From assembly GCA_018433975.1 (NCBI GenBank), contig JAHDQE010000027.1, positions 1 through 64,000 of the forward strand: DNA of 64,000 bases, written 5' to 3'. The stretch comes from Ornatilinea sp. (GTDB taxonomy: Bacteria; Chloroflexota; Anaerolineae; Anaerolineales; Anaerolineaceae). The notes under the pieces are model-generated. The model worked only from the letters and a program-made list of their open reading frames with translations, ran no database searches and was not told where the DNA came from. This document shows positions 44,390-52,843 of the stretch, one piece after another. How positions within the stretch are numbered: the stretch's first letter is position 1; the number at the start of each line of letters is the position of its first letter. Made by a program: the position numbers and the translations under genes.

Positions 44390-46744
44390 ATGACGGAAAA
44401 AATAGAAAATCGAACCTCGGTAGAAGAACTGCGTTCACTTTTCCCCTATTGGGAGAAAACAAAAGACCTGATTGATCAACTGATTGATATCATCCTGAAT
44501 TATCGTCAGAGCGGGCACCCGGGTGGTTCTCGCTCCAAAATTCACGCTTTAGTGGTAATGATGCTCAGCGGCGTGATGCGGTGGGATATTCGTCATCCCG
44601 AGAAGCGCTTTGCGGATCGTTTCGTTCTGGCGGCAGGCCATACCGTCCCTATGATTTATTGTACGCTGGCGGTGCTCAATGAGGCGCTTCGGATCAAGTA
44701 TGAGCAGACCGGAGACGATAAATACCTTGTCCCCAATGCTGAAAAGCGTGCCTTATATTGGGAAGATTTGTTGGACTTCCGCAGGCGGGGTGGTTTATCC
44801 GGCCATGCCGAAATGGAAGGCAAGACCTTATTCCTGAAATTCAATACGGGCCCATCCGGGCACGGCAGTCCGGCGGCAGCAGGAGAAGCGCTGGCTTTGA
44901 AACGCGCCGGTGCAGGTGGCGTGCGCGTGTTTTCAATTGAAGGCGAAGGTGGACTGACCCCGGGCGTTGTGCATGAAACGATGAATTCGGCTTGGGGTTT
45001 GGCGCTGGATAATCTTTATCTGTTGGTGGATTGGAACGATTTTGGAATTGATGATCACCCCGTCAGTGATGTGGTTTACGGCACCCCGGTGGATTGGATC
45101 GGCTCTCATGGCTGGCGCGTTTTTGGCACAGAGCAGGGCAGCGAGTGGGAAACCGTGACGCGCACTATGGTGGAAATGATCACTTCTGAAAATCCGGATA
45201 AATGCCCCAGCGCTGCATGGTTTAAAACCCGCAAGGGCCGGGAATATTTGAAGTATGATAACAAATCGCACGGCGCGCCGCATGCCCGCAACAGTGATTT
45301 ATTCTGGGAAACGAAACGCGGCTTTGCAGAGAAATATGGTGCCGAGTTCAAGAATTTTGGGGGCGCAGCTCCCTCCGGCGCGGAAGAGCTTCGCGAGGAA
45401 TTTGCAGCAAACCTGAAAGCGGTGATGGAGGTTTTACGACAGGACCAGGCACTGGTGGATTATCTTGCCGATGCCCTGGTTTCGCTTGGAGAAAGCGTGC
45501 CGGACAGTCTGCCCGGTTTCCAATTCAAGAGCAATGGAAATACGCCCTTTGAGGATGCCCGCTTGTTTGATACCCGGAATTATCCCGCGGCGCTTTTTGC
45601 CAGTCCGGGTGAGAAAGAAGCCAATCGGGGTGCCCTGGCAAAATGGGGTGCCTGGGTTAACTCCTTTGGCGCTAAAGAATATGGGCGGCCTCTGGTGATG
45701 GCCTGCTCGGCCGATCTGGCGGGTTCGACCAATATTTCCGGCTTTGCTGCAGGGTTTGAGGACTTCCCCGGATATGGTTGGTATGGCCGGGGCGCTTCGG
45801 AAGAAGGTACTTTGCTGCTCCAGGAGATTACGGAGTTTGCGAATGCGGGTTTGATGGTGGGTATGGCTGCTGTCAATTTATCTGGGCAACCGGAAGAACA
45901 GTTCAATGGCTTCTGGGGTGCCTGTTCTACGTATGGTTCATTTTCATATCTGAAATATGGTATGTTCCGGTTGTTCAGCCAGATGGCTCAGGACTCTCCC
46001 TGGAAAGTAGGCAAAGTAATCTGGATCGCCGGACATTCCGGGCCGGAGACGGCCGACGACAGCCGGACCCATTTTGGCATTTTCTCGCCGGGTGTGACCC
46101 AGTTATTCCCCAAAGGCAGTGTGATCAATCTCTATCCCTGGGAGCACAACGAAGTCCCGGTGCTTCTGGGAGCGGCCTTGAAACAGGAAGCTCCCATTGT
46201 CGCGCTGCACCTCACGCGGCCTAAAATTGAAATTCCGAATCGGGAAGCGCTCGTTATTCCCTCGCACTTTGAAGCAGCCCGTGGTGCGTACGTGGTGCGC
46301 GACTATGTGAAAGACCGGCCGCGCGGCGGCACGTTGATTGTTCAGGGTACCAGCGCGATGGCGAATATGGTCAAGCTCTTGCCGGAACTGGATAAACGGG
46401 GCCTGAATGTGAAAGTTGTTTGTGCGGTGAGCCCGGAATTGTTTGCAATGCAGCCCAAAGAGTATCAGGAGAAAGTACTCTCCCGTGCGGACCGGGTGGA
46501 TTCTACGGTGATCACCACCCAGGCAGCCTGGTTGATGCACGACTGGCTGTTCAATCCGCTTGCGGAAGAGTATGCCCTGTCGTCCGATTGGGATGACCGC
46601 TGGCGCACGGGTGGAGACCTGGAAGAAGTGATTGACGAAGCACATCTTTCTCCGGAGTGGCTGTTGAAAGGCATTGAACGTTTTGTCAATGAAAAAGAGC
46701 AGCGTCTGGCCCTTCTTCGGGAAGGTTTGGATTCCGTTCAGTAG
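44390..46744 (+). CDS. Transketolase-like thiamine-diphosphate enzyme
   Basis: Moves or releases a two-carbon ketol unit on ThDP. The 784 residues show the transketolase opening (YRQSGHPGGSRSK, about 38-50), a PP domain with FSIEGEGGLTPG near 181-192 and LLVDWNDFGID near 211-221, a central pyrimidine domain (FGAKEYGRPLVMACSADLAG) and a C-terminal domain. The canonical GDG of the ThDP motif reads GEG here, and the length exceeds usual transketolases (about 650-670) by over 100 residues, so it is a divergent branch. It is not phosphoketolase-like at the N-terminus. The acylating aldehyde dehydrogenase lies just upstream and a strong terminator follows. The donor is unknown. Confidence 0.75.
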   Translation: MTEKIENRTSVEELRSLFPYWEKTKDLIDQLIDIILNYRQSGHPGGSRSKIHALVVMMLSGVMRWDIRHPEKRFADRFVLAAGHTVPMIYCTLAVLNEALRIKYEQTGDDKYLVPNAEKRALYWEDLLDFRRRGGLSGHAEMEGKTLFLKFNTGPSGHGSPAAAGEALALKRAGAGGVRVFSIEGEGGLTPGVVHETMNSAWGLALDNLYLLVDWNDFGIDDHPVSDVVYGTPVDWIGSHGWRVFGTEQGSEWETVTRTMVEMITSENPDKCPSAAWFKTRKGREYLKYDNKSHGAPHARNSDLFWETKRGFAEKYGAEFKNFGGAAPSGAEELREEFAANLKAVMEVLRQDQALVDYLADALVSLGESVPDSLPGFQFKSNGNTPFEDARLFDTRNYPAALFASPGEKEANRGALAKWGAWVNSFGAKEYGRPLVMACSADLAGSTNISGFAAGFEDFPGYGWYGRGASEEGTLLLQEITEFANAGLMVGMAAVNLSGQPEEQFNGFWGACSTYGSFSYLKYGMFRLFSQMAQDSPWKVGKVIWIAGHSGPETADDSRTHFGIFSPGVTQLFPKGSVINLYPWEHNEVPVLLGAALKQEAPIVALHLTRPKIEIPNREALVIPSHFEAARGAYVVRDYVKDRPRGGTLIVQGTSAMANMVKLLPELDKRGLNVKVVCAVSPELFAMQPKEYQEKVLSRADRVDSTVITTQAAWLMHDWLFNPLAEEYALSSDWDDRWRTGGDLEEVIDEAHLSPEWLLKGIERFVNEKEQRLALLREGLDSVQ

Positions 46745-46769
46745 ACCGCAAAAAAACAGATTAGAACGC

Positions 46770-46808
46770 AAAAAGCACTGTGCGTCGTACAGTGCTTTTT
46801 GTTTTTTT
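46770..46808. terminator. Bidirectional terminator between the transketolase-like and aldolase genes
   Basis: AAAAAGCACTGT (46770-46781) and ACAGTGCTTTTT (46789-46800) form a perfect 12-bp stem; T runs follow on the plus strand and A/T tracts allow function on the minus strand. The two genes converge here. Confidence 0.9.
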
Positions 46809-46824
46809 CTTTAAGGAAATGGTT

Positions 46825-47760
46825 TTAGGAAAACGCTTTGGCCATCCCTGCGCTGCCCAGGTGATGGTTCTTTTCTGCTACGAACCGCGCGTATTCCTGG
46901 GTGAAGTTTGCTCCCGGCACGCGGAAATCGACCGACTCCGGGTGCTCCTGAAAATATTCCCGGTGAACGCGGGTCCAGATCAACCGGCTGTCGGTGGCAA
47001 TATTAATTTTGGCGATACCCCTGCTGGCGGCTGGAATGAAAAGCGAAGGGTCCACACCTCTTGCGCCTTGCAGTTTTCCGCCTGTCGCGGTAATCCGCTG
47101 GACTTCATCTGCGGGTATGGAGCTGGCGCCGTGCAGCACCAGGGGCGTATTGGGGATCTTTTCCTGAATACTGGACAGTAAGTCAAAATGGAGGTTGGTG
47201 GGCCCGCTGAATTTGAACGCCCCGTGGCTGGTGCCAATCGCGCAGGCCAAAAAATCTACCCCGGTCCGTTCGACGAATTCAGCGGCTTTATCCGGGTCGG
47301 TAAGCTTTGCCTCGGATTCTTTGACCTCGATAGTATCTTCATTTCCACCGACCTGTCCTAACTCTGCTTCTACCGAAATTCCTTTTTCATGGGCAGCCCG
47401 GACAACTCGTTGGGTGATGGCAATGTTGGTTTCAAAATCCTCTTTGCTGGCGTCAATCATCACGGATGAGAAGAAACCGCTTTGGATGCACCGTTTGCAG
47501 GATTCTTCGTTGCCGTGATCATGGTGTACGGCAAAGACGGCATCCGGGAAAATTTCTTCCATGCCCCGGATCATGCTTTCAAGGAGTTTGGGGTGAGAGT
47601 AGTACAGCGCGAGGTCTGTGAGGGCGAGCAGGAAAGGCGCCTGACTTTCCGTGCATCCTTTGAATAAGCCCATAAACTGTTCCAGGTTGGCGATGTTGTA
47701 TGACCCAAGGGCATATTTCCGGTGAGCGTTCTTGAGAAGGGTTTGCGTGTCTGTGATCAT
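46825..47760 (-). CDS. Class II fructose-bisphosphate aldolase-family enzyme, possibly IolJ-like
   Basis: A 311-residue zinc aldolase. Class II marks are VHHDHGNEES (zinc His and catalytic Asp), SVEAELGQVGGNED (zinc Glu), GTSHGAFKF (His), LVLHGASSIP (zinc His) and KINIATDSR. These enzymes split fructose-1,6-bisphosphate or related sugar phosphates such as the inositol-derived 6-phospho-5-dehydro-2-deoxygluconate. The gene follows an IolC-like kinase gene on the same strand with a 51-base gap, which favours the IolJ-type reaction. A general fructose-bisphosphate or tagatose-bisphosphate aldolase remains possible. Confidence 0.85.
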   Translation of the reverse strand: MITDTQTLLKNAHRKYALGSYNIANLEQFMGLFKGCTESQAPFLLALTDLALYYSHPKLLESMIRGMEEIFPDAVFAVHHDHGNEESCKRCIQSGFFSSVMIDASKEDFETNIAITQRVVRAAHEKGISVEAELGQVGGNEDTIEVKESEAKLTDPDKAAEFVERTGVDFLACAIGTSHGAFKFSGPTNLHFDLLSSIQEKIPNTPLVLHGASSIPADEVQRITATGGKLQGARGVDPSLFIPAASRGIAKINIATDSRLIWTRVHREYFQEHPESVDFRVPGANFTQEYARFVAEKNHHLGSAGMAKAFS

Positions 47761-47811
47761 TGGCCTGCTTTCTTCTGAAAAGGGAAATGCTTAATTTTTT
47801 ATTGAAACAGC

Positions 47812-48831
47812 TCAAAAACCGCCGCGGCTGTTGATAAACTCCAGCACTTCATCTTCGTATCCCATGAAGTTTGCACAACCGTGCCGGGTGACAACAATAG
47901 CCCCACAGGCATTTCCCATGCGGGCCGACTGATACCAGTCCCAGCCGTGGATGATTCCGTAGATGAATCCACTGGCGAACGCGTCTCCCGCGCCCAGGAT
48001 ATTATAAATCTCTACCGGAAAACCCGGGGCATCAATTTCCTGGTGATCGCGGGTAAAAATGCTGGCTCCTTTTGAACCGCGTTTGACCACCACGGCTTCC
48101 GGGCCCTTGTGGAGGATCATCTCGATGGCTTCGGCCATGTTGCCGCGGACATTCGGGTCGGAGATTTGGAAATGCTCGATGGAAAGGTTTTTTAAATCGG
48201 TGAGCATAGCTGCGTTGATTTCGTCCTCGGTGCCGATGGCGATATCTACCAGGGGCAGCAGGGAACGCACTGCCACACCGAAAGCGCGCGGGTCATGCCA
48301 TTGGTCTGCGCGAAAATCGAGATCGAGGATAACCTGAGTCCCGAATCTTTTTGCCTGTTCGCAGGCGAAGAAGGTCGCGCTCCGCTGCGGTTCTTTGCTT
48401 AATCCGGTACCGGAAACCTCCAGAATCTTTGCGCTGTCAATCGGTGTGCGCAGGATATCGTCGATTGTGAGCTGGTTATCTGGGGCGTTGTCGCGGTAAA
48501 AGACCAGGGGGAATTTATCCGGTGGTTCGATTCCCAGAACCACCGCAGCGGAGCGGGTACCCGGCTTGCGTGGGGTGAACTGAGTGTCTACACCCTAATA
48601 TTCCAGAAATTTCAGAATGAAATCTCCCACGGGGTCCTGTCCTACGGCGGTTACCAGGGCTGTCTTGAGTCCCAGCCGCCGGGTCCCAACGGCAATGTTT
48701 GTGGGGGAGCCGCCGACGTAAGCAGCGAAACTTTTGATCTCCGTAAATGGAGCCCCAACCTCGTTGGCGTACAGGTCGATTCCTGAACGTCCCATGGTGA
48801 TCAAATCGTATGTTGTCAGCTTGTCATGCAT
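47812..48831 (-). pseudogene. IolC-like PfkB kinase interrupted by one in-frame TAG
   Basis: Reading from ATG 48831 (ribosome site CAGGAGG) the frame encodes a PfkB kinase start (TMGRSGIDLYANEVG, FAAYVGGSPTNIAVG) and meets TAG at 48597-48595 after KFLEY. The same frame continues without shift: GVDTQFTPRKPGTRSAA, then a long second part with FYRDNAPDNQLT, DLDFRADQW and the catalytic GAGDAFASGFIYG. Read through, it would be 339 residues, the usual size of 5-dehydro-2-deoxygluconokinase (IolC). One base change (CAG to TAG) would explain it. A GTG at 48543 could start only a truncated product lacking the sugar-binding half. A sequencing error is possible. It is divergent from the LacI gene. Confidence 0.8.
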
Positions 48832-48911
48832 TCAGACCTCCTGTCCGTATCTTCTGGTTTCTTCTTCGGAAAGATAAATCTTTGATTTCCACCAAATATG
48901 ACAAAAACCAC

Positions 48912-48965
48912 TTGACTCGGATAGTATAAATATTGTAAACTACACGTGTCGACTACACGTGTCGA
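48912..48965 (+). promoter_or_regulatory. LacI-gene promoter with two adjacent identical operator-like repeats
   Basis: TTGACT (48912-48917) and a -10-like TAAACT (48936-48941) are 18 bases apart. Directly after come two identical 13-base units CTACACGTGTCGA at 48940-48952 and 48953-48965, each centred on the palindrome ACACGTGT. This is the position and symmetry expected of LacI-family operators, and it could control both the regulator and the divergent kinase-aldolase genes. Confidence 0.7.
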
Positions 48966-48997
48966 TATTATACACTGTCTTTAGGATAAAAAACAAT

Positions 48998-50008
48998 ATG
49001 GTTACTCGAGATGATGTCGCAAAATTGGCACAGGTTTCGTCTTCAACGGTTTCTTATGTGGTCAATAACGGTCCGAGGCCGGTGTCCGCGGAAACCCGGG
49101 AAAAAGTGCTCAAGGCGATTAAAGAGCTGGGATATCACCCCAACGCGGTTGCAAGGAACCTCCGGCGGCAGCAGACCAACAGTCTGGGGCTGATCATTCC
49201 TGACATTGTGAACTCATATTTTGCTGACCTTACAAAAGGGGTTGAAGATACTGCTTTTGACCGCGATTATACCGTCAGTTTCTGCCACACGGCTTACAGT
49301 CTGGATCGAGAGTTAAGGTATGTGGACCATTTGTATTCCGAACGAACGGCGGGAGTGATCTGGGTTCCGGCGACGGGTGACCCTTCTCCGGCTTTACGAT
49401 TGCGCGAATACGAGATTCCCCTGGTTATTCTCGATCGGAATATCCATAACCTGAAAGCTCCTTCGGTTGTGGGTGATAACTTTTCCGGCGGATATATGGC
49501 GACGGAGCATTTAATCTCATTGGGACACCGCCGAATCGGCTGCATTGCCCGTCCGGTGCGGCTGAGTCACAGTCAGGAACGTGTCAAAGGGTATACAAAG
49601 GCTTTGGAAGATCACGGCTTCTCTCTGGACGAGAAATTAATTGCGCCAGGAGGGTACCGTTTCGAAAACGGGAGCCAGGCAATTGACCGTCTTTTAAGTC
49701 TGGAAGATCCTCCTACGGCTGTATTTGCTTATAACGACATCATGGCTATCGGTGCATTGAGAAGGTTAAAAGAAAGAGGGTATCGGGTGCCGGAAGATTT
49801 TTCAGTTGTTGGTTTTGATGATATTCCGGAATCTTCATTCACCTGTCCGGCTTTAACCACTATTCGGCAGCCAAAGTTAGAGATGGGCCGAAAGGCGGCA
49901 GATTTTTTGCTGGATTTGATCGATGGAAAGCAGCTTGGAAATACGGTCCAGTCCATGTTTGAAGTAGTTTTGGTGGTACGGGAAACAACAGGGCCTGTGC
50001 CGAATTAA
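48998..50008 (+). CDS. LacI-family transcriptional regulator
   Basis: A 336-residue sugar-responsive repressor. N-terminal LacI helix-turn-helix (TRDDVAKLAQVSSSTVSYVV), hinge helix region AVARNLRRQQTNSLG, and a periplasmic-binding-like effector domain (LGLIIPDIVNSYF, GVIWVPATGD, RIGCIARP, AVFAYNDIMAIGALRRL, DFSVVGFDDIPESS). ATG 48998 gives the standard N-terminus; the frame is open 13 codons further upstream. Tandem operator-like repeats lie at 48940-48965. Likely targets are the divergent kinase-aldolase genes and the downstream isomerase genes; the effector is probably a sugar or sugar phosphate. Confidence 0.9.
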   Translation: MVTRDDVAKLAQVSSSTVSYVVNNGPRPVSAETREKVLKAIKELGYHPNAVARNLRRQQTNSLGLIIPDIVNSYFADLTKGVEDTAFDRDYTVSFCHTAYSLDRELRYVDHLYSERTAGVIWVPATGDPSPALRLREYEIPLVILDRNIHNLKAPSVVGDNFSGGYMATEHLISLGHRRIGCIARPVRLSHSQERVKGYTKALEDHGFSLDEKLIAPGGYRFENGSQAIDRLLSLEDPPTAVFAYNDIMAIGALRRLKERGYRVPEDFSVVGFDDIPESSFTCPALTTIRQPKLEMGRKAADFLLDLIDGKQLGNTVQSMFEVVLVVRETTGPVPN

Positions 50009-50031
50009 CTCACTGGGAGAGAATTGAAAAG

Positions 50032-51336
50032 ATGAAAATCGCTTTAGGTGCCGATCAGGTAGGATATTCATTAAAGCAAGCCATACGGAATTATTTTGTT
50101 TCCAGAAACTTTGAAGTGGTCGATTTCGGAACCGATTCCCCGGATAGGGCGGTGGATTACCCCGACTTCGCCCGGGAGGTTGCCCTGGCCGTTTCTTCGG
50201 GTGAGTGTGAGCGGGGGGTACTGGTGTGCGGGACCGGGGTGGGAATGACCATTGCGGCGAACAAATTTCCCGGTGCGCGGGCTGCCTGGTGCAATGACCT
50301 TTATATTGCGCAGCAGTGCCGGATACATAATAACGCCAATATCCTTTGCATGGGTGGGCTGGTTACAACTCCCAGACTGGCCGAGGCTATTCTGGATGAG
50401 TGGATGGAAACTCCATTTGAGTATGGAAGGCATGTTCCGCGTCTGGCGAAGTTGGATGTGGAATTTCAGATTGACCACACAGATCAGAAAGAGCAAAAAT
50501 TTGCCGAAGCGGTAAAAAATATTCCCCTGGGGGTGGCCATTTCGCCTAGAAAATCGGTGTTTGGCCCGTTGATGTTTGCCGGTGAATTGGAGGAAGGGTT
50601 GCAGTCGGCATCGCAGGCAGGCTTCAACGCGGTTGAACTCAGCCTGCGCTGTCCGGACGATGTTCAGGAAGGGGTATTGGCCGGTTTATTAAAGCAAAAT
50701 AACCTTTCGCTGTCCGCGATTGCGACCGGACAGTCTTGTTTGCATGATCGGTTATGTTTGTGTTCGCCGGATGCCTCTCTTCGTGAACAGACTGTTGAAC
50801 GTCTCAAGCGGCATATTGATCTGGCTGCTTCGTTTAGCGCCAGAGTGATTCTGGGCGGCATTCGCGGGAAAATGGTCAGCTCCAGGGACGAACAGCTTGC
50901 TCAGCGGGCGGGAGCTGTGGCGGCAATGAAGGAGTGCGCAGCTTATGCCGGTGAGAAGGGAGTTGGTTTGCTCCTTGAGCCGATTAACCGCTATGAGACC
51001 AACTTCATCAATACCGTTCAGGAAGGGATGGATTTGATCGATGAAATTGGCGAATCTTCTTTGAAACTGCTGCCGGATACTTTTCACATGAACATCGAGG
51101 AAGAGGACATCGCTCTGGCGCTTCGCAGGGCGAAGCACCATGTTGGCTATGTTCACTTTGCGGACAGCAACCGCATGGTGCCCGGGAAAGGCCACATTAA
51201 TTTTGCGAGAATTCTGGGAACTCTGCTGGAGATTGGGTACACGGGCTATGTCACTGTGGAAGCACTTCCGCTGCCCACGGACCGGGAAGCGGTGCAAATG
51301 GCATCCGGCTTTTTGCGGTCTCTCTGGTCAAGATAA
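50032..51336 (+). CDS. Fusion of an RpiB/LacAB-type isomerase with a xylose-isomerase-like epimerase
   Basis: 434 residues in two enzyme domains. Residues 1-150 are an RpiB/LacA/LacB-type sugar-phosphate isomerase: GADQVGYSLKQAI, TDSPDRAVDYPDFA, the active Cys in GVLVCGTGVGMTIAANK and HNNANILCMGG. Residues 165-434 form an AP-endonuclease-2-like TIM barrel of sugar isomerases/epimerases with the metal set Glu (LLLEPINRYETN), Asp (LLPDTFHMN), His (VHFADSNRM) and Glu (YVTVEALPL). The second half recalls tagatose/psicose epimerases and 5-keto-gluconate epimerase of inositol pathways. It lies 23 bases after the LacI gene, so it is probably sugar-induced. The fusion suggests two successive isomerisations. 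Confidence 0.83.
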   Translation: MKIALGADQVGYSLKQAIRNYFVSRNFEVVDFGTDSPDRAVDYPDFAREVALAVSSGECERGVLVCGTGVGMTIAANKFPGARAAWCNDLYIAQQCRIHNNANILCMGGLVTTPRLAEAILDEWMETPFEYGRHVPRLAKLDVEFQIDHTDQKEQKFAEAVKNIPLGVAISPRKSVFGPLMFAGELEEGLQSASQAGFNAVELSLRCPDDVQEGVLAGLLKQNNLSLSAIATGQSCLHDRLCLCSPDASLREQTVERLKRHIDLAASFSARVILGGIRGKMVSSRDEQLAQRAGAVAAMKECAAYAGEKGVGLLLEPINRYETNFINTVQEGMDLIDEIGESSLKLLPDTFHMNIEEEDIALALRRAKHHVGYVHFADSNRMVPGKGHINFARILGTLLEIGYTGYVTVEALPLPTDREAVQMASGFLRSLWSR

Positions 51337-51456
51337 AGCACGCAATCCGTTCCACTGGATGCGGAGCGGGATTGATGAGGTGTCCGATATCGGGCCACGA
51401 AAAATCGAATTTAACCGCCATTTTAAAACGGATGAAAAAAAATGGAGTTGAAGGAT

Positions 51457-52806
51457 ATGGATAACTATCAGCAGCAAGACCTGGTGATTCGAAATGGACA
51501 TATTGTCACAATGGATGCGGAAGGAAGGCGCTTTCAATCCGCGGATATCTCCATTGACAAGGGGGTAATAACGGGAATCGGAGCCGCTCTGGCAGTCAAA
51601 GGGGAGGTGGAAATTGACGCGAAGGGAAATGCTGTGCTGCCGGGCCTGATCAACTGCCACACGCATGAAACTTTACTGCGTGGTTTGACCGAGGACCTGC
51701 CCCTGATGCGCTGGCTGGATGAAATTTGCTTTCCCAAAGACCGGGCCTTTCAGGCCGAGCATCAGCGCGCTGCGGCATTAATGGCTCAGTTGGAATTGAT
51801 CAGAGGTGGAACAACCACCTTTATCGATATTTTTCGCTATCCGGATGAAGCGGCTGCTGTTGCGGAGGTTTCCGGGCTTCGGGCGATATTCAGTCCGCAG
51901 TTGATTGACGAGCCGGCAGGCGCCGGAGAAACCCTGGAGAGTACCGTAGCTTTTATTGAAAAGTGGAATCACCGGGTTCCCGGCAGGATTTTTACCTGGT
52001 TTGGACCGCACGCGCCGTATTCATGTAAAAAAGAGACTTTTTTGAAGATCGTTGAGCTGGCGGAGTTCTACGATGTTGGGATCCACACCCATCTGGCTGA
52101 ATCCTACAATGAAGTTGAGCAGTTCATAGCTCAATACGGAATGACATCGACGAATTTCCTTGAGGAACTGGGGGTCTTGAGCCCGCGGCTGCTGGTGGCC
52201 CACGGTGTCCATTTGAATGCCCAGGAAATTCAACTGCTTGCCCGGCGTGATGTGGCGGTTGCCTACAATCCCACCAGCAACATGAAGCTCGCGTCGGGTG
52301 TGGCGCCAATCCCTGAACTGATTGAGGCCGGAGTCAGGGTGGGGCTGGGCACCGATTCGAATCTCAGCAACAATAACCTGGATCTTTTCGAAGAAATGCG
52401 TGTAGGCGCGACCCTCCAGAAGCTGTGGCGGAAGGACGCTCAGGCTTTGCCCTGTGAGCAAATGCTGCGCATGGCTACCAGTGACGCGGCGGCCTGTTTG
52501 GGCCTGCAGGATAAAGTCGGATCGCTGGAGGTTGGAAAATCCGCGGATATCATCATCGTTGATCTGCACGCTCCCCACATGTGGCCGGTCTTGCCGGAAC
52601 CCTCCAGCAATATTATTGAACAACTCGTGTATTCTGCATCCGCAGGGGATGTCCTGACCACGATTGTGGATGGCGAAATCCTGATGCGCGACCGCGAATT
52701 TTATACCCTGGACGAAGACGAAATTGAGAATGTTGTCCATGAGGCTGCTTTGCACCTGATCCATGTTTCGGGGCTGGAATCTTTACGGAATGGTCGTAAA
52801 GGATAA
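51457..52806 (+). CDS. MTA/SAH-deaminase-like amidohydrolase
   Basis: A 449-residue deaminase of the MtaD/TrzA group: GLINCHTHETLLRGLTEDL (HxH), IHTHLAESYNEVEQF (His and catalytic Glu), LLVAHGVHLNAQEIQ, VAYNPTSNMKLASGVAPI and GLGTDSNLSNNNLDLFEEM (metal Asp). This is the best match in the window to 5-methylthioadenosine/S-adenosylhomocysteine deaminase, and all key residues are present. In context it may equally deaminate another aminopurine or amino-heterocycle. ATG 51457 is preferred since GGAG lies nine bases ahead; ATG 51442 has no ribosome site. The next gene follows closely. Confidence 0.85.
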   Translation: MDNYQQQDLVIRNGHIVTMDAEGRRFQSADISIDKGVITGIGAALAVKGEVEIDAKGNAVLPGLINCHTHETLLRGLTEDLPLMRWLDEICFPKDRAFQAEHQRAAALMAQLELIRGGTTTFIDIFRYPDEAAAVAEVSGLRAIFSPQLIDEPAGAGETLESTVAFIEKWNHRVPGRIFTWFGPHAPYSCKKETFLKIVELAEFYDVGIHTHLAESYNEVEQFIAQYGMTSTNFLEELGVLSPRLLVAHGVHLNAQEIQLLARRDVAVAYNPTSNMKLASGVAPIPELIEAGVRVGLGTDSNLSNNNLDLFEEMRVGATLQKLWRKDAQALPCEQMLRMATSDAAACLGLQDKVGSLEVGKSADIIIVDLHAPHMWPVLPEPSSNIIEQLVYSASAGDVLTTIVDGEILMRDREFYTLDEDEIENVVHEAALHLIHVSGLESLRNGRKG

Positions 52807-52843
52807 TGCCGGTCCGGGAAAAACTTTTAATGGGATAAGAAGA

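Noticed and set aside
48595..48597. TAG as pyrrolysine or programmed read-through codon
   Set aside because: No pyrrolysine gene or recoding element is visible, and a PfkB kinase gives no reason for a special residue; mutation or sequencing error is simpler.
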